DNA of 64,000 nucleotides from Torreya grandis. Lineage: Eukaryota; Streptophyta; Pinopsida; Cupressales; Taxaceae. Of this stretch, positions 12,000-26,000 are shown in pieces; the first letter of the stretch is position 1; each line of letters starts with the position of its first letter. The notes below the pieces were generated by a model that saw nothing but the letters and a program-made list of their open reading frames with translations, was not told the DNA's origin and searched no databases. The DNA lies in contig JARHVA010000592.1 in NCBI GenBank assembly GCA_037957365.1, positions 1,501,501 to 1,565,500 of the forward strand, given 5' to 3'. Position numbers and translations under genes: made by a program.

Positions 12000-13100
12000 A
12001 ACAATTTCTAGGTTTCATGCATAGACTTGTTCCAGAGGAGTTGACATTACTCTTGAATAGACTATACTGGGAGGTTCAGATCTGAATGACAGAAGAATGG
12101 GTTTGGAGACTCTTGTAGTTAGGAATATTTCAAGAAGAGCACAGTCTACAAGGCCGAAAGGATCCCTATGTGGGCTTCTTACTGAGGGCAACCCCGCATC
12201 CTTGCTCAAGGAATTGTGAACCCACAACTTCAACATTGAGAAGCGTTTCGAGAGGATGGAGCTTCACATGGAAAGCCTGCAATGACAAATCAACCATGCC
12301 TGGAATACGTTTCAAAATGGATCAAGTTTTTAGCATCTGTTTCTGATTTTCTTCGCTGTTATCATTTTGACCTTATGCTATGTTATCAACTGTCTCAAAC
12401 ATTTGCTCTTCTCTCAGTTCTAGCAATCATACTATTGTCTACCTTGAGTATAGGCTTTCATATTGTGTCGCAATTTTCTCAAAAATGATGTAACCATAAA
12501 TGAAAATGTCATGGAGCAAACAGTGCAGAAAATTAATCTTTTGTTATCTGAAGCTACCATCACGAAAAAACGTTTTATCAGAAGGTTTTGAATGAAGGCT
12601 TTTTATTAATGTCAATATGTTTCATTTTTCCTGAGAAAAAAAAAGAGTGTCTTGTCCATCATTGTCAACTATAAAATGCCCAAAACCTATCAAATAATAT
12701 TATATATCCTACTCTCTATATTTGCTGCACTCATAATTCTGTTTAGCTACAAATTCCTCACAATTCTTTATTTATTTTGAAGAAATGCATCTTATATTAC
12801 TCTAGAGAAAAATTGATTTGCATCAACTGAGCATTAGCATTACAAGATAAATCTCTCTCTACGTAGGAAAGGAAAGAAAGCACCCGGGCCTGTGCCCCAG
12901 TGGGCAAAGAATTCACATCCGTATGAAGCCATTTAAGCTTAGCTTGCACAATCAAAGCCAAATCGCGTCTAAAAATTTGTAACTTCACCAAACTGAGTGG
13001 TGTGGTATCTTCCTGAAAACTAATCTGGTATCTTGTCTTCCAAAGGCCGAATCATATGCCATAAACTCTTGCAGCTGTTCCTGACCATCTAAGAATTTCC
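12000..13100 (-). pseudogene. Copy B of a coding-like sequence from an unidentified gene
   Basis: Direct-repeat partner of 5763-6800, with more sequence at its upstream (right) end. On the minus strand about 12797-13090 can be read as one exon-like stretch with a frame break near 13010. It contains FLDGQEQLQEFMAYDSAFG, then FRRDLALIVQAKLKWL and LSFLSYVERDLSC. 12015-12236 is open for 73 codons and includes RDPFGLVDCALLEIF. The middle part carries stops relative to copy A. The residue pattern is that of a folded helical protein rather than a transposon, but I do not recognise the family. It may be a pseudogene or part of a decayed gene. Confidence 0.45.
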
Positions 13101-13141
13101 TAAAAGAGGTCCTTACCAAAGAGAGAGGGGGTTGTGGGTTG

Positions 13142-14031
13142 GTAGAACGTGTTAAAACAGTCAACTCATAAGATGTCTTATAGCATGCTAAAAACGTTTA
13201 GAAATTACTTTTGTTGACAACCAAAATATTGGTTATGTTCCAGCTGTAAGGGTAATCTTGAACTAACCTGATATGAACCTTGGTAAATATGCAGTAATAA
13301 TTTGATTGCATTGATAAATAATGGATGAGTCATGGAGCACCGCTATGATGAAGAAAAACAAGACTTCCCAAATATTATTTATTTTTTTACAAGCTTCCAA
13401 AGTTTTTATTTATGGCCACTCAAGTCAGCAGCGCCTTGCCCAGCATTTGAAATCAAAGCTTCATATTATCCGCAATTTGCATTGTACAGACAATCAGGTT
13501 AGAATGCCATGACTCAAGCTTGTTTCATTCAATACTAGAAGGATATCTACCATTTATCCATATGGGGTGTAGTTAGTGTCTAGTTATCTGGGAAAGGTCT
13601 GTGCCTTTTATGTTATGTATATTCGTGCTGATATTTCATATTTGTGTCCATGTGATGAGTGAATGATTCCCGAGCATGTTCACTCATGAATAATTCATGA
13701 GCATCTTCATTGAAGTGAACATTACTTGACAAATTGTAAGGATTTTAAGTTTAAAAAAAAAGAAAGAAAGAAGACAATCCCTATAAGGACGATTGAGTTG
13801 ATAGAATGCAATAAAACAGTTAACTCATAAATGGTTTTAATAGTGTGATAAAATATCTTAGAAATTTCCTTTGATGACAACCAAGATCTTGGTTATGTTC
13901 CAGCTATAAGGATGATATTGAACTAACCTGGTATGAACCTTGGTAAATATGCAGTGATAACTTTATTGCAATGATAAATAATGGACGAGTAATGGAGCAC
14001 CACTATGATGAAGAGAAGCACAACCTCCCAA
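13142..14031. repeat. Direct repeat pair of about 230 bp
   Basis: 13142-13372 and 13798-14031 share long blocks, for example GGTTATGTTCCAGCT, AACCTTGGTAAATATGCAGT and GATAAATAATGGA. They differ at many single bases. The 425 bases between are unrelated. No coding sequence or terminal repeats recognised. Confidence 0.7.
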
Positions 14032-14309
14032 TTAAACGTAGACCACTTCAAGAGATTTCAATCTCCAGCGCTCAATGCGATATGACAAATGGGATCTTAG
14101 ACAAGAACAACTCCAATGAAATCTCACTATAAAGATTTTACTCTCCTATAAATAAATAATATTATACAATCACTCCACATTTGACCGATTTTTCATAGTA
14201 TTTAATTATTATTACCGTGTAGGTTGAACTTCCTAAAACCACTATCTCTACCATGTAGTCCATACCTTATTCATGTAACCCACACCCTTGCCATCGTGTT
14301 TGGTACATA

Positions 14310-15330
14310 AGATCCAACATTTAAAATAGGTTTGTCCTTGTCCTTGTTTTGATTTAACTCATTTTAAATTTGAAAGCACCATTTAAATCACGTAACCTGG
14401 ACTTAAGTTAGTTTATTGAAAGTTTACAAGTACTATCAAAAATGCAATTGGAAGCACGCTGCTTCCAGACAAAATCTTATACGATGTAATTGCAGATGTT
14501 TGAAATAAGCTATGGGAGAAGCTGGAACAACAGAAGTCTATAGGAAGGAGGAACAATTATGTTGAAGCCTACCAGATGCAAGCAAGGAAGCTTGTTGAGA
14601 TATTTAGGAGGAAAACCAAAGCTTATAGGAAACAACAGCTAATGCAGCTAATTTTTTTAGCTGCCTGACCAACAATTGCACACATACAACATGTTTGGTA
14701 CATAACATCCAACACTTGAAACAGGTTTGTCCTTGTTTTGTAATAACTGATTTTAAATTTTAAAGAACCACTAAAATCACGTAACCTGGACTTACGTTTG
14801 GCTATTGAAAGTCTACAATTACATATCAAATATGCAATTGGAAGCATGTTACTTCCAGTCAAAATCTTGTGTGATGTAATTGCAGATATGTGAAGTAAGC
14901 TATGGACAAGCTGCAACAAAAAAATTCTATAGGAAGGAAGAACAAATTGTGTCAAAGCCTACAAGATGCAAGCAAGAAATATTGTTGAGATAGTTTACGA
15001 GGTAAACCAAGACTTACAGGAAACAACTGTTAATACAGCTAAAATTTGTTAGCTGCCTAACCAACAATTGAAGACATACAGTTAAGATAAACAAAAACTA
15101 CAAGGGATGGTTCAAACATATGTCTAAGTATCAATCCTGATTATTTTTTAATAAGTTTAGGAGGTAAACCAAGACTTACAGGAAACAACCGTTAATACAG
15201 CTAAAATTTGTTAGCTGCCTAACCAGCAATTGAAGAAATACAATTAAGATAAACAAAAACTACAAGGGATGGTTCAAACATATGTCTAACTAAGTATCAA
15301 TCCTGATTATTTTTAAATAATTAAGTGTAG
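14310..15330. repeat. Two long direct repeats plus a third partial copy
   Basis: About 14310-14687 and 14697-15065 are diverged copies of one unit. 15160-15330 repeats about 14990-15150, nearly identical over GGAGGTAAACCAAGACTTACAGG-like blocks. The first unit contains a + strand stretch without stops (about 14505-14650) reading KLWEKLEQQKSIGRRNNY, then VEAYQMQARKLVEIFRRK. The second unit has lost this frame. It could be a duplicated exon or an old transposon piece; not identified. Confidence 0.55.
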
Positions 15331-15763
15331 GTGGGAAAAAGAGCTTGTCAACAATTTTGCGTTCTTGACTTGACTGTTTTACAGTCATTGGCCAAGTGAA
15401 TAAGAACAGGTGAGATTTTATAAAAGTAAACCATCGACTCTTATGACTGTTACTATGATTTTTCTTTCATATCTTTAATATTAGATGTTATGTTCTCACA
15501 TATAAACATATAGAGTGCGTATATTCATACTTTTCTATAGAAATCATGTAGGTTATGTTTATTGGTTTTTTGGATGTGTTTTGAATTGGTATTACACTTA
15601 TGGAGTGGCTTTTTGCTTTTTATGGTCTCTAAGTGAAGTTTCAGTCTATGCTATATTCTTAGTAGATGAATGCATATTGTGATGTTTTAATCTCTAATAA
15701 ATGGATGACTCTATACTTTGCTTAACACGTACCCTTTTCATGTTTCTCATAATTTAATTGAAG

Positions 15764-15923
15764 CCTTCTCATGGCTATCATCCATTTGGCAATGGATATT
15801 TGGCAGGCTGAAGCAATGGTGGCGGAGTGGAAAGAGTTTCTATGGGATGTGCCAGGAGAGCAGGCTGCTCTTTGGGGCCACTGCCAATCTCTCTTTATCA
15901 AACACTCATTTCCAACCTTGCAG
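15764..15923 (+). CDS. SPG11-like: Spatacsin-like exon a
   Basis: Encodes DIWQAEAMVAEWKEFLWDVP and ends HSFPTLQ at CAG|GTGATC. The end is firm. The start is inferred from the AG at 15762-15763 and the in-frame stop further upstream; it is the least certain boundary. Confidence 0.75.
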
Positions 15924-18900
15924 GTGATCGGGAGATTTTATTTGAAAAGAAATATTATGTCTATAATCTACCGTGAAAATATCTTTGTGGATTTTCTTTA
16001 GTAAGTATGAGATATGGCCTACCTATTAAAGCAAGTTCCCTTGGACAGGCGGGTATGTTTTTCCTGAAACATGCAGAAGCTATAGAGAAAGATGTTCCAG
16101 CCTTAGAACTGCATGGAATGCTTCTTCTTGCACTGCAGTGGTTAAGTGGAAGCTTGAACCAGTCAAATCCGTAAGCTAGCTTGTTTTTAATTTATTTTCA
16201 GTAAAACATCCATTATCCTTGTTTTTGACTTTGAAGTAATCATATTTGCTTGCACCTGAAGAGGAGTATTTCGTCTTTGATAACTGTTGTAGGGTTTATC
16301 CTTTACATTTGCTACGGGAGATAGAAACTAGAGTTTGGCTTCTAGCTGTGGAATCAGAGGCTGAGGTAAAGAAAGGAAATGGCAATTTTCAGGTTTCGTT
16401 TATCCCAAACGTTTCTTTAAGGTCGATCCAAGAGAGCATCATGGGAAACAATGTTAGTGTCATTGATCAAACTGCAAGTATCATTGCCAAAATGGATGGT
16501 CATTTAAATGCCATCAGAGCAAGATCTGAAGATCAAATTGATGACAAAGAATTGGGTAAGGTACAAAGTCGTAGTCCACAAGTAATAGATGCTAGTCTTC
16601 CAAGTGTGGCTACTAATGGTCCAAAACTAAAACGAAGGAACAAAGGGCATATGCATCCTAAGCGAACCCTAATGGATAACACAGAAAAAACCCAGAGTGA
16701 CGCAGAAGATAATCTACCATCTTCTACAGCTTTTCTCAAAAGCAATGAACATGGTGAAGTTTTTCCATTACTCGAGGAAAATATTAAGCTAGAAGCAACT
16801 GTTGCAGGATGGGAAGAAAAGGTTGGAGCAGCAGAACTTGAAAGGTCTGTCTTAGCTCTTCTAGAAGTTGGTCAAATTGCTGCAGCAAAGCAACTCCAGC
16901 AGAAGCTTTCCCCAACACATGTACCTTCAGAGCTTCTACTTGTAGAGGAAGCTCTCAAAGTTGCTGAGATATCCAATCCTAATATGAAGGGGTCCATTTC
17001 ACTGTCAATGACTGAGCCTCCAGCATTTGCATTACTACAATCTTTGAACCTAATGGAAGATCTCAATATTGCTACACCTTTACAGGTAACTCTTTTCGGA
17101 TCTTCTGTTATTGATTCTTAATTGGTTATCTAACATTATAATTCCTCTGCGTGGAAGTCAATGAAGTATTTAAAGAGCAATTTATTTCTGACCATCATGA
17201 TTGATGCTTATCCTCTTCAAGCCAGAAAAATTTGCTTTATAGAAGAGAGAGATCAATATCCCCTGACCTATATGTTGTATGATAATTTTGACAGGGATTA
17301 GAAGCAATAGCAACCAAATGCCGCGAAGGATGTGGAAGGGGTTTATGTAATAGGATTCTTGCAGTGGTAAAGATTGCCAATTTTCTGGAGTTGTCATTTT
17401 CTGAAGCATTCCAGAAGCAGCCAATTGAACTCTTGCAGCTTCTCTCCCTCAAAGCCCAAGATTCTCTCAACGAAGCAAGACTTCTAGTTGAGACTCACTC
17501 AATGCCTGCAACAAACATTGCCCGTATACTTGCAGAATCGTTTCTTAAGGTTTGACATCTTATCAGCATTGCCTATATGATCCATCAGATTATATCCGTT
17601 CTCCCTGTTAAAGATTGTAATCGGTTTGCATCCTGACAAATGTGTGCCTGTTCTCTGTAGGGCCTTTTAGCAGCACATCGTGGTGGATATATGGAATCTT
17701 CGCAAAGGGAGGAAGGACCTGCTCCTCTATTATGGAGAGCGGCTGATTTCTTAAAGTGGGCAGAATTGTGCCCATCTGAGCCAGAAGTTGGGCATGCACT
17801 GATGCGGCTGGTTATAACTGGTCATGATATGCCTCATGCTTGTGAGGTATGATCTGATATTCGTTTCATTTTTACACTCAAAAGAAAATATTCTTCCTCT
17901 ATTCGTAAATGCCAAATGGCCCAGGAAGAACATTTCTTTTTAGGAATTGGAAAGTATTGCCATTGTCAAGAAACAACCAAATCTAAGGTTTAGAGGATCC
18001 AGCTTGTTATCATTATTTTTTTGACCAAATACCTTTCATTGTTCTCGTCCAAATTAAAGAGGATTTTCTTTACGGCAGATATTTCATCTCTTCCCTGTAT
18101 GTCATGGTCTATTTGATACTGCCAGTTCGTAGTTCCTTATAATGTCTTAGACAGAAAGCAAACTTCAATTTCTTACTCGTAAAATATCTTCAGCAGTGAA
18201 TGATATGAACTACCAAAGATTATAAGCATCTGTTGAAGAGGTTCTTGTCAACATCCACTCAGGATAAAGTGTGCTGGGCTTACAATGGAATCCAGATCGT
18301 ATTTTAGGTTTTGCAAGGATGTAGATAACATACCCTCTTTTGTGGTTTTCCCTGCTATGACAACATTTTAATATTAGGTCTTCTCTCTTTACCCTGAATA
18401 CTTGGGAGCAACATTACCGGTTCATGGCCCCAGGCATGCGTTTGGGTGCCAGGTGCAAACCTGGTGCTGGTGCAGGGTCCGGTACATAGCCACAATGCCC
18501 AGGGTTCGCCCTTGGGAACCCGGGTGCGTTGGGGTTCTTCCCAGAAGAACCCCCCCAACGTACCCGCAGTGCCCAAAAGCTGGGGTTTTTTTTAATTTTA
18601 TTTTTCTTTTTCACCAAACAAGAACCCCCAAACCCGGGTTCCCAGGGGCGAACCCTGGGCGTTGTGGCTACGTACCCGCAGTCGCCGGTGCCCAAAAGCT
18701 GGGAAAAACGTTTTTTTTAATTTAATTTTTCTTTTTCACCAAACCCAATGCATTGAAATAATAAAAAACACCTTACTTAACCCTAAAAGACAAAAACAAA
18801 AGCATATGTCAACAAAGATGAGAAGAACAAAGTGACAAAAGGAAAAACACTTGCCTCTTATTTTTCTAAATTTCTCATTGCATACTTCAACTCCATTGTT

Positions 18901-21900
18901 GCTACAGGTTTGAATCTTCATCAAGCATCATTCTAGTCATTTGCCTATGGTGATTGAGGAGCCATTTGCTATCAAGGTAAGTTTTATATTGTTTTATTTT
19001 ATTTATTTTGTCATTTTAAATTTTTTTAGTAGTTTCTAGCTGCTGCCCTAGGGTTTGTTTTGAATTTTTTTTAATTTTGTTTTTGTTTTTTTACTTGTAG
19101 TTATATATACTATTAGTCTATTACTACAATCAACAATGTCTCGTAGCTCCTCCTCCAGCGGAAAGCAACACAAAATGGACTTGATCCACTCACCATTGTG
19201 GAAATATACAACACTGGCAGACCAAGTTTCAGGTGGTGGGGCCTATATTTGGAAATGCAATATTTGTGATTCTCAGTTCACAAGCTCATATTTTAGGGTG
19301 AAAGCACATTTATGTCACATTCCTGAACGCGGAATCAAATTTTGCACGGGGAAGACTAACTCTCCATTGCCACATTCAAAAATCCTTGAATTCATCAAGG
19401 AACAAGAAGATGCAGATGCCACACATGCTATGAGACCCAGTCACCCTCTAGCAAAGAAAGGCAAGGGATCAGGGTGTTAAGCACAAAATATACTAAGAGG
19501 GGGGGATGAATCAGTATATTATATATCTTTTACTTAATCTGATTTCTTTTCTTTAACCAATTAATCACACATTCAAGATATGCAATAAAACTGAAACAAT
19601 AACATGCACCACACAATAGAGAGAGAGAGAGAGAGACACCAGATTTTTATGTGGAAACCCAAAATAAGAAAAACCATGGAGAACAATCTCAAGTATATGA
19701 ATGAGCACCAACTCAAATTACAAAGTTTGCAAGCACCAACTTGCAGGAGCACCAACCCCTTTGTCGAGCACCAACACAACAACTATTTGTGAGCACCAAC
19801 CCCTCTTGTGTATAAAACACAACTATCTCTCAATGTTGCTTACTCAACAAATAATAGAACTATACGATATCTCCTACTTTTCTCTTCTCTTTTCTTATAT
19901 AAAACAATTACAAGACCATGCACTCTCTTGCATATTACAAATGGCTTTTCAAGCCTTTATTTATAGTTTTTCAAATGACCTTTGGCATTCACCTTTTGTG
20001 ACCCTTCAATTATCATGGAAATGGTGTCAAACTTGCATGACCCTTCGTATCCTTGCATTTGAAAAGTCACATGGTAACCCTTCATAAGCAAATGCGTCCT
20101 TTCCTCTTTTGTCTTTATCTTCGTGACCTTTCAAATTCCTTAAGATGACTCTTCATGGAAAAATGCGTCATACCCTCTTTTGTCTTCACTTGGTGACTCT
20201 TGAAATTCTTCAAGATGACTCTTCATGGAAACATGCGTCCCATTCCTCTTTTGTCCTTACCCCGTGACTCTTTGACTTCTTTATGGGCCCTCTTTTGACT
20301 TTTATGCAATCAAAAATATATTCGTTAATATTAAATAAATATCAACACACATTAGCCAAGATATGAATATTAAAAACACCATTAAATGCTATGGGGCCTT
20401 TATCAGCAATAATGCAAGACCTTTGATATCAATGACAATATTTCCAACACAGGGAAGCCACTTGTTTCCCCAAGTTCGATTGCCTGTTCTTCGGTTGTGC
20501 CCATTGGAAGACATCCATTTTTGGGAGCAGCCCCTATGCAAGAAGAGGCTTCTCTTCCAGGTACAAACAAAATAACAAGAGGACCATTGGATAGGTCTTT
20601 TCAAAATGAGAGCAGGGAGATTGCAGATCAAAAAATTGCACGATGCATATATGCAAATGGATTGTCTTTCAATGTGGTTCGATCACCATATTGGCAAGAA
20701 ATGGTGAGAGCAATCAATGAGGCCCCAAAAGATTACAAAGGCCCAGGGTTTAAAAAAGTCTACACCACTTTATTGGCGAAAGAGAGAAAAACTGTTGAAG
20801 ATTATTTGAAGCCAATCAGAGATTCATAGGCTGAAACAGGGGTCTCCATCGTTTCTAATGGATGGAAAGATGCAAGAAATAGGCCTTTGATCAATGTGCT
20901 TGCAATATGCCCTAAAGGGGCAATGTTTTTGAAGGCCATTGATTGTGAGGGGTGTGTGAAGGATGTGGAGTTCATTGCCAACATCCTCATCGAATCCATT
21001 GAGGCAGTTGGACCTAAAAATGCTATCCAAGTTATAACGGATAATGCCAAAAATTGCAAGGTTGGTGGAGGCAAGATATGGACACATTTTTTGGACACTT
21101 TGTGCTGTCCACTCAATCAACCTCATGTTGCAAAAGATGGGGAAGCAAATTGATTGGATCAAACAAGTGTATGATGAAGCTGAGTAAATTCAAATATTTG
21201 TCACCAACCATCAACACTCAAGCCATTTTCAGATCCTTCTCGACATTGGACTTGTTGAAGGTATTTTTATTTTTGTTTTAAAATTACAACTTTTTTATTT
21301 TTTAAACTAGTACTTCATACTTGTATAACTATATTTATTATTTTTAATAATTTGTTTTTGTAATAGGTTACTCCGACTAGATTTGCTTCTCACACAATCA
21401 TCTTGAGACGACTTGTACTAGTGCAATATGGTCATCAACAACTTGTGGGGTGTATGGAGGGAAGCGAGCAAAGAGCAAGCCCAAAGAGTGAAAAAATTGA
21501 TCCTAGATGACGATTGGTGGGCCCGTGTAGATTATTTATTGAGTTTCATTGAGCCCATCATGAGTATGATCCGTTTTGCTAACATGGATTAGCCATGTTT
21601 GGGAGAAATATATGATGGCATAGACTCAATGATTGAGAAAATAAAATTCATCATTAATGAAAAAGAGCAAGATCCTGAGGAAATTTTTTTCAAACAAGTG
21701 CATTCTATCCTTGTTGAGCGGTGGAACAAAATGACCACCCCTCTACATCTCCTTGCCTTTGCATTGACTCCTTGTTTCTATAGCACGGAGATCCTTTCTT
21801 TGCCGAGGAGGGTGCCACCATATAGTGATGTCGAAGTGGCTGAAGGGTACAAATTGGAAATGTCTAAGATATTCCCCGATCCTGAAATAGAAGACTTGGT

Positions 21901-23022
21901 TACAAGCGAGTTTGGGGCTTTCATTACCTCCTGAGGTCATAGTCTTGGTGCTATTCGGGACAAATACAAGAAGGATGGTCCTATGTGGTGGTACCTTCAT
22001 GGCCAAGGATCACTGAACCTCCAACCTCTTGCAATCAAGATCTTGTCATAGGTAAGTTTTGTATTTTTAAAAGTTTTTAAATTTATCATTTAAGTTTTTA
22101 AATTTTTCTTTTTCTTTTAAAAATTTTAAATTTGAATATAGGATGCAAGTTCATCTTCTTGTGAGCATAATTAGAACACATTTAACTTCATTCACTCACA
22201 AAATCGCAACAAGCTCGCAGCTAAAAAGGCCAAGGAGTTGGTCTACATACACTCTAATTTGCATCTTCTATCACACAAGAACCTAGAGTACAAGGAGGGG
22301 ATGTCAAAGCATTGGGATATAGATCCAGAGGTTGTTGACTTGGATGCTTGCATATCCCGCTTCTCATTAGATGACATAGGCAGTCCTTTGGGTTTGAGGA
22401 CACAAAACGTAGCTAGCAGGGGTGGTAGTGCAAAGAGTCCATGTGGTTCTACTTCTAATGAACCACAACATCATGATGATGTTGATGCTTTCGATGAAGA
22501 GCAATATCAATATGACTATGAAAATTGACTTTTAAAGTTTTATAGTTTGAATTTTGAACTTTGATGTATCTTATAATTAATTACAGGAACAAAATAATTT
22601 TTGATATTTGATAATAGATATTCATATTTTAATATATATGATTTTCATTTATCATTTTATCATTTTTGTTTAATTATTATTCATTAATGGCTGTACTTAT
22701 AGTTATAGTTATCATTTATCATTATCAACTTATCATGATTCATTTATGATTTGACTCATTGATCTCTATCTATTTAGTGGTTAATGACAATGACACTAAT
22801 TTCCTATGTATCAAGCTAGAATTTCTATATTTTTTTTTATATTTTTTGTATGGACGAACCCAATAACGAACCCAGGGAAAAAAAAATCGCCATACCGGCA
22901 AACTGGGTTCTTCGAACACGCACCAGAAACAAAAACGAACTGGTAACATTGCTTGGGAGAGATCTATTGCTTAAAAGCATAAAAATGCTCAAAATACTAA
23001 TATCCGCTCAGGCTAGAATATG

Positions 23023-23073
<51 letters not shown>

Positions 23074-26000
23074 TTATTTTTGTACGGATGAACCCAATAA
23101 CGAACCCAAGGAAAAAAAATCGCCATACCGGCGAACCGGGTTCTTCAAACCCGCACCAGAACCAAAAACGAACCGGTAACATTGCTTGGGAGAGATCTAT
23201 TGCTTAAAAGCATAAAAATGCTCAAAATACTAATATCCACATTAAGAGTTTTACTGCCAACATCTATTAATGAATGCTGAGTTAATTGCAGTGTTTTTTT
23301 AGGTTTTCTAAGGAGGCACATAACGCTGTGCATGCTTGTCTTTTTGATATAGTGATTAGTAAATTGTCTCTCAGCCATATAAAAATGAAAATGATGTACC
23401 TTCCTTTAACACACCATGAAGATCTAGGAAGCTACTGCTATCAGTTGAAGGTCGAAAATTGTCCAAGCCATTCTCGTGTATCAATATGATAAGGTTGGAA
23501 ACCTTGTTCTGGGTGTTTCTCCTTAGGACTACCAACTTATCACCTGATGAAGAAAAGTCTGTATGACACTTTGATGTAGGTTATGGTCTACTTCAACAGA
23601 AAAATCAGCAGTGTTAAATGATCCAAAGAGGACCGATTCTTCCAGGGATGAGAACCCACATCTTGTACAACATTGATGGCTTCTCAGCATTGGAATGAAA
23701 CACATGTCTAAACTAAAAGTTTTTCTCCTGAAACAAATTCTTCCTCCTTAAGAGCAGACACTTAGCAATAAATGTACTATAGTAAGAAGTCAGAATGTCA
23801 ATAAGTAGTAAACTGAAATGCGTAAAAACCTCAGCTAGAAGCAAACAGATAAAGGGTGAGCCCAAGCCACTTGAAGACCTTGTGCCGGCTATTTATCAGA
23901 TAACAAATGGTATGACAAAAAGAAAACTTGTAAACCCATCCTACTAGAGTTCCCCTTCGGGTGAGCCACAGGTAAAAAAGACTAATTCGGGGAATGGAAA
24001 AAGAGAAACACCATGGATGATCAACTTGTAGGGACCTCTGACACCACACAGTCTGGACTCTGGATAATGAGGATTCTCTCATGAGATATCAGAGGGATAG
24101 ATGTGTCTAACAAATGTCAATTTTTCAGAACAAAAGTTAAGGATGACTACAGATATGATATTGCTGCAAGAAGCTACTAGAACGAGTAATCATAGAAAAA
24201 ACAAATACACGTGTATGGGGCAAGAAACAACTTCTCCTTTGCCCAATCACCCATACAATGATTTAATTGGATCCTGCCAGTATGCTTTCTAAAGCAGGCA
24301 ATCCCTTCTGTAGGGATGGTTGCAACATTTTTTTCGTATTAATTCCAAACAAGCTGTAATGTAGCCAACATCTGTATCCCTCCTTACGGAAATAAAAGGA
24401 TTATCATATACTTGAACACCTCAACAGACTGGGTTATCCACTCAAACATCCCTTTGCCCATACTAATGGGGAATTTTAACACAATAAAACTCTCGAGGCA
24501 AAGGGAAACAGGTTTAAATCAATCAAAGAACAGCAGATGCACTCATCACCACAACTTTTGAAATTGAAAATTCCTTTGCTCAAGGACTGCACACATGGAA
24601 CAATTGAAGAAAAGGCAGAAACTATATTTCAGGAAAGGTGGACGGAATTCTGATTTCTGATAGGTGGCTGTCTCCCAATCGAGTCATCTCTCCATTTCAC
24701 AACAAAAGTAAGAACACCATGGTAGGCAACAATCCCATAAACAATGGATCAAACATGGGGACTCTTAACAAAATCATTCCATAAGTCTGTCCTTAACAGA
24801 AATCATATCAACATGGTGCAGCTGTTGGGAATATTGAGTTCATCATAGTTAGAATAATATTATTTAGTATGAGTTGTATGGGTTGTTTATAACAACTCAC
24901 TTAGTTTAGTTGAGTGGTTATAGGAGATAGATACAGATTCTTATTTTATAAGAGAACATATTTGTATGAGAACATCTCCAGCAAATAAATAAAATTAAGT
25001 TTTTCTAGTGTACTCTCTGACCAAAATTAATATTTTGGTATCAGAGCAGGTTTATGGTAATGGAAGAATGATAAAAATTGAAGGGGCAGCCCTGTGATCA
25101 TTGCCCCAAGTGATGGTAATACATATTTGAAAGAACAGTTTTAGCTGTGTAAGCTTTGTTTGTAAAAGTTAATGTTTTATTAGCAATAGTTAAGATATTA
25201 TTTGATGAGTTTAAGGTAATTTTTAGAAATTAAGGGTGTCTGGGCATACTTGTGCGTCCACCAGCTATATTCAGATGCATTCAAATTTCCATTTACAGTC
25301 CCATGCAGGCCTGGTTCTGTGCGCTGGATTTATTATCAGCTCCGTGTAGATCATCAATTCCTCTGTTCGTGTTCCACTCTGCCATCTACTAGACACGTGC
25401 AGATTTGCATGCATCTCAAACCACCAACGCCATGCACTGAGACAGACATTGCTGTGAGATCTCAATTCTCATATCTACGCTGCAGTCTTATCCATGTGGC
25501 CATGCTTCCTATCATTCTCGAAGTCAACAAAGGGTGGATCTGTTCATTGATACCTAGTGCCTAGACTACCTCCGCCCTGGATCATTCCAAAGCGCCCAGA
25601 TCTGAAGTTCATTGTTAACACCACCTCTGCATGCACCTCTCTGGTTCTGTCATGTGTGCCTACCAGCTACACGGACGTGTATCCTCATGCGGATCAGATA
25701 CACGTGCAGTGTCGTGGATCCCCACTGATACATGTGTATCGTTGACTCCTTACCTAGCCAAATCCATGCAAAATATGAACAATCCACCATGATAGGTGTG
25801 ATAGAAGGCGCCAAAGAGGAAGCTGAATGCCACATAGTGCAGCTCTACATAGTAGCACGATTCTTACAGATCTGCACTCCTCGTACCTGCCACCATGAAG
25901 GATCCGTGCACAACATGTATATTTTGTTTGCCATAATAGATTAAGCTACAAGAAAGTTAGTTTAAGTTTATTTATTTAGGATTATATAGTTGCCACTTTG

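Larger units (their letters stand above)
18401..22959 (+). mobile_element. hAT DNA transposon 1 with target duplications
   Basis: The element spans 18409-22951. Its ends are inverted repeats: left CAACATTACCGGTTC, right (reverse complement) CAATGTTACCAGTTCG. Identical 8-bp target duplications CTTGGGAG lie at 18401-18408 and 22952-22959, the length expected for hAT. It contains a decayed BED-finger/DUF659-type transposase gene on the + strand. A direct repeat sits at 18559-18624 and 18676-18745, near the left end. A 975-bp solo LTR has inserted at 19475-20449. The right end with its flank is duplicated at about 23084-23240. Confidence 0.88.

Noticed and set aside
18402..18725. Overlapping 107- and 93-codon frames at the hAT left end
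   Set aside because: They sit in GC-rich subterminal repeats of the transposon; proline/glycine-rich on both strands without a domain.
19604..20087. Frames in the solo LTR as genes
   Set aside because: They lie between exact target duplications inside a non-coding LTR and include a GA microsatellite.
25036..25047. TGGTATCAGAGC as part of a tRNA gene
   Set aside because: It directly follows an LTR and is the standard primer site; no cloverleaf around it.
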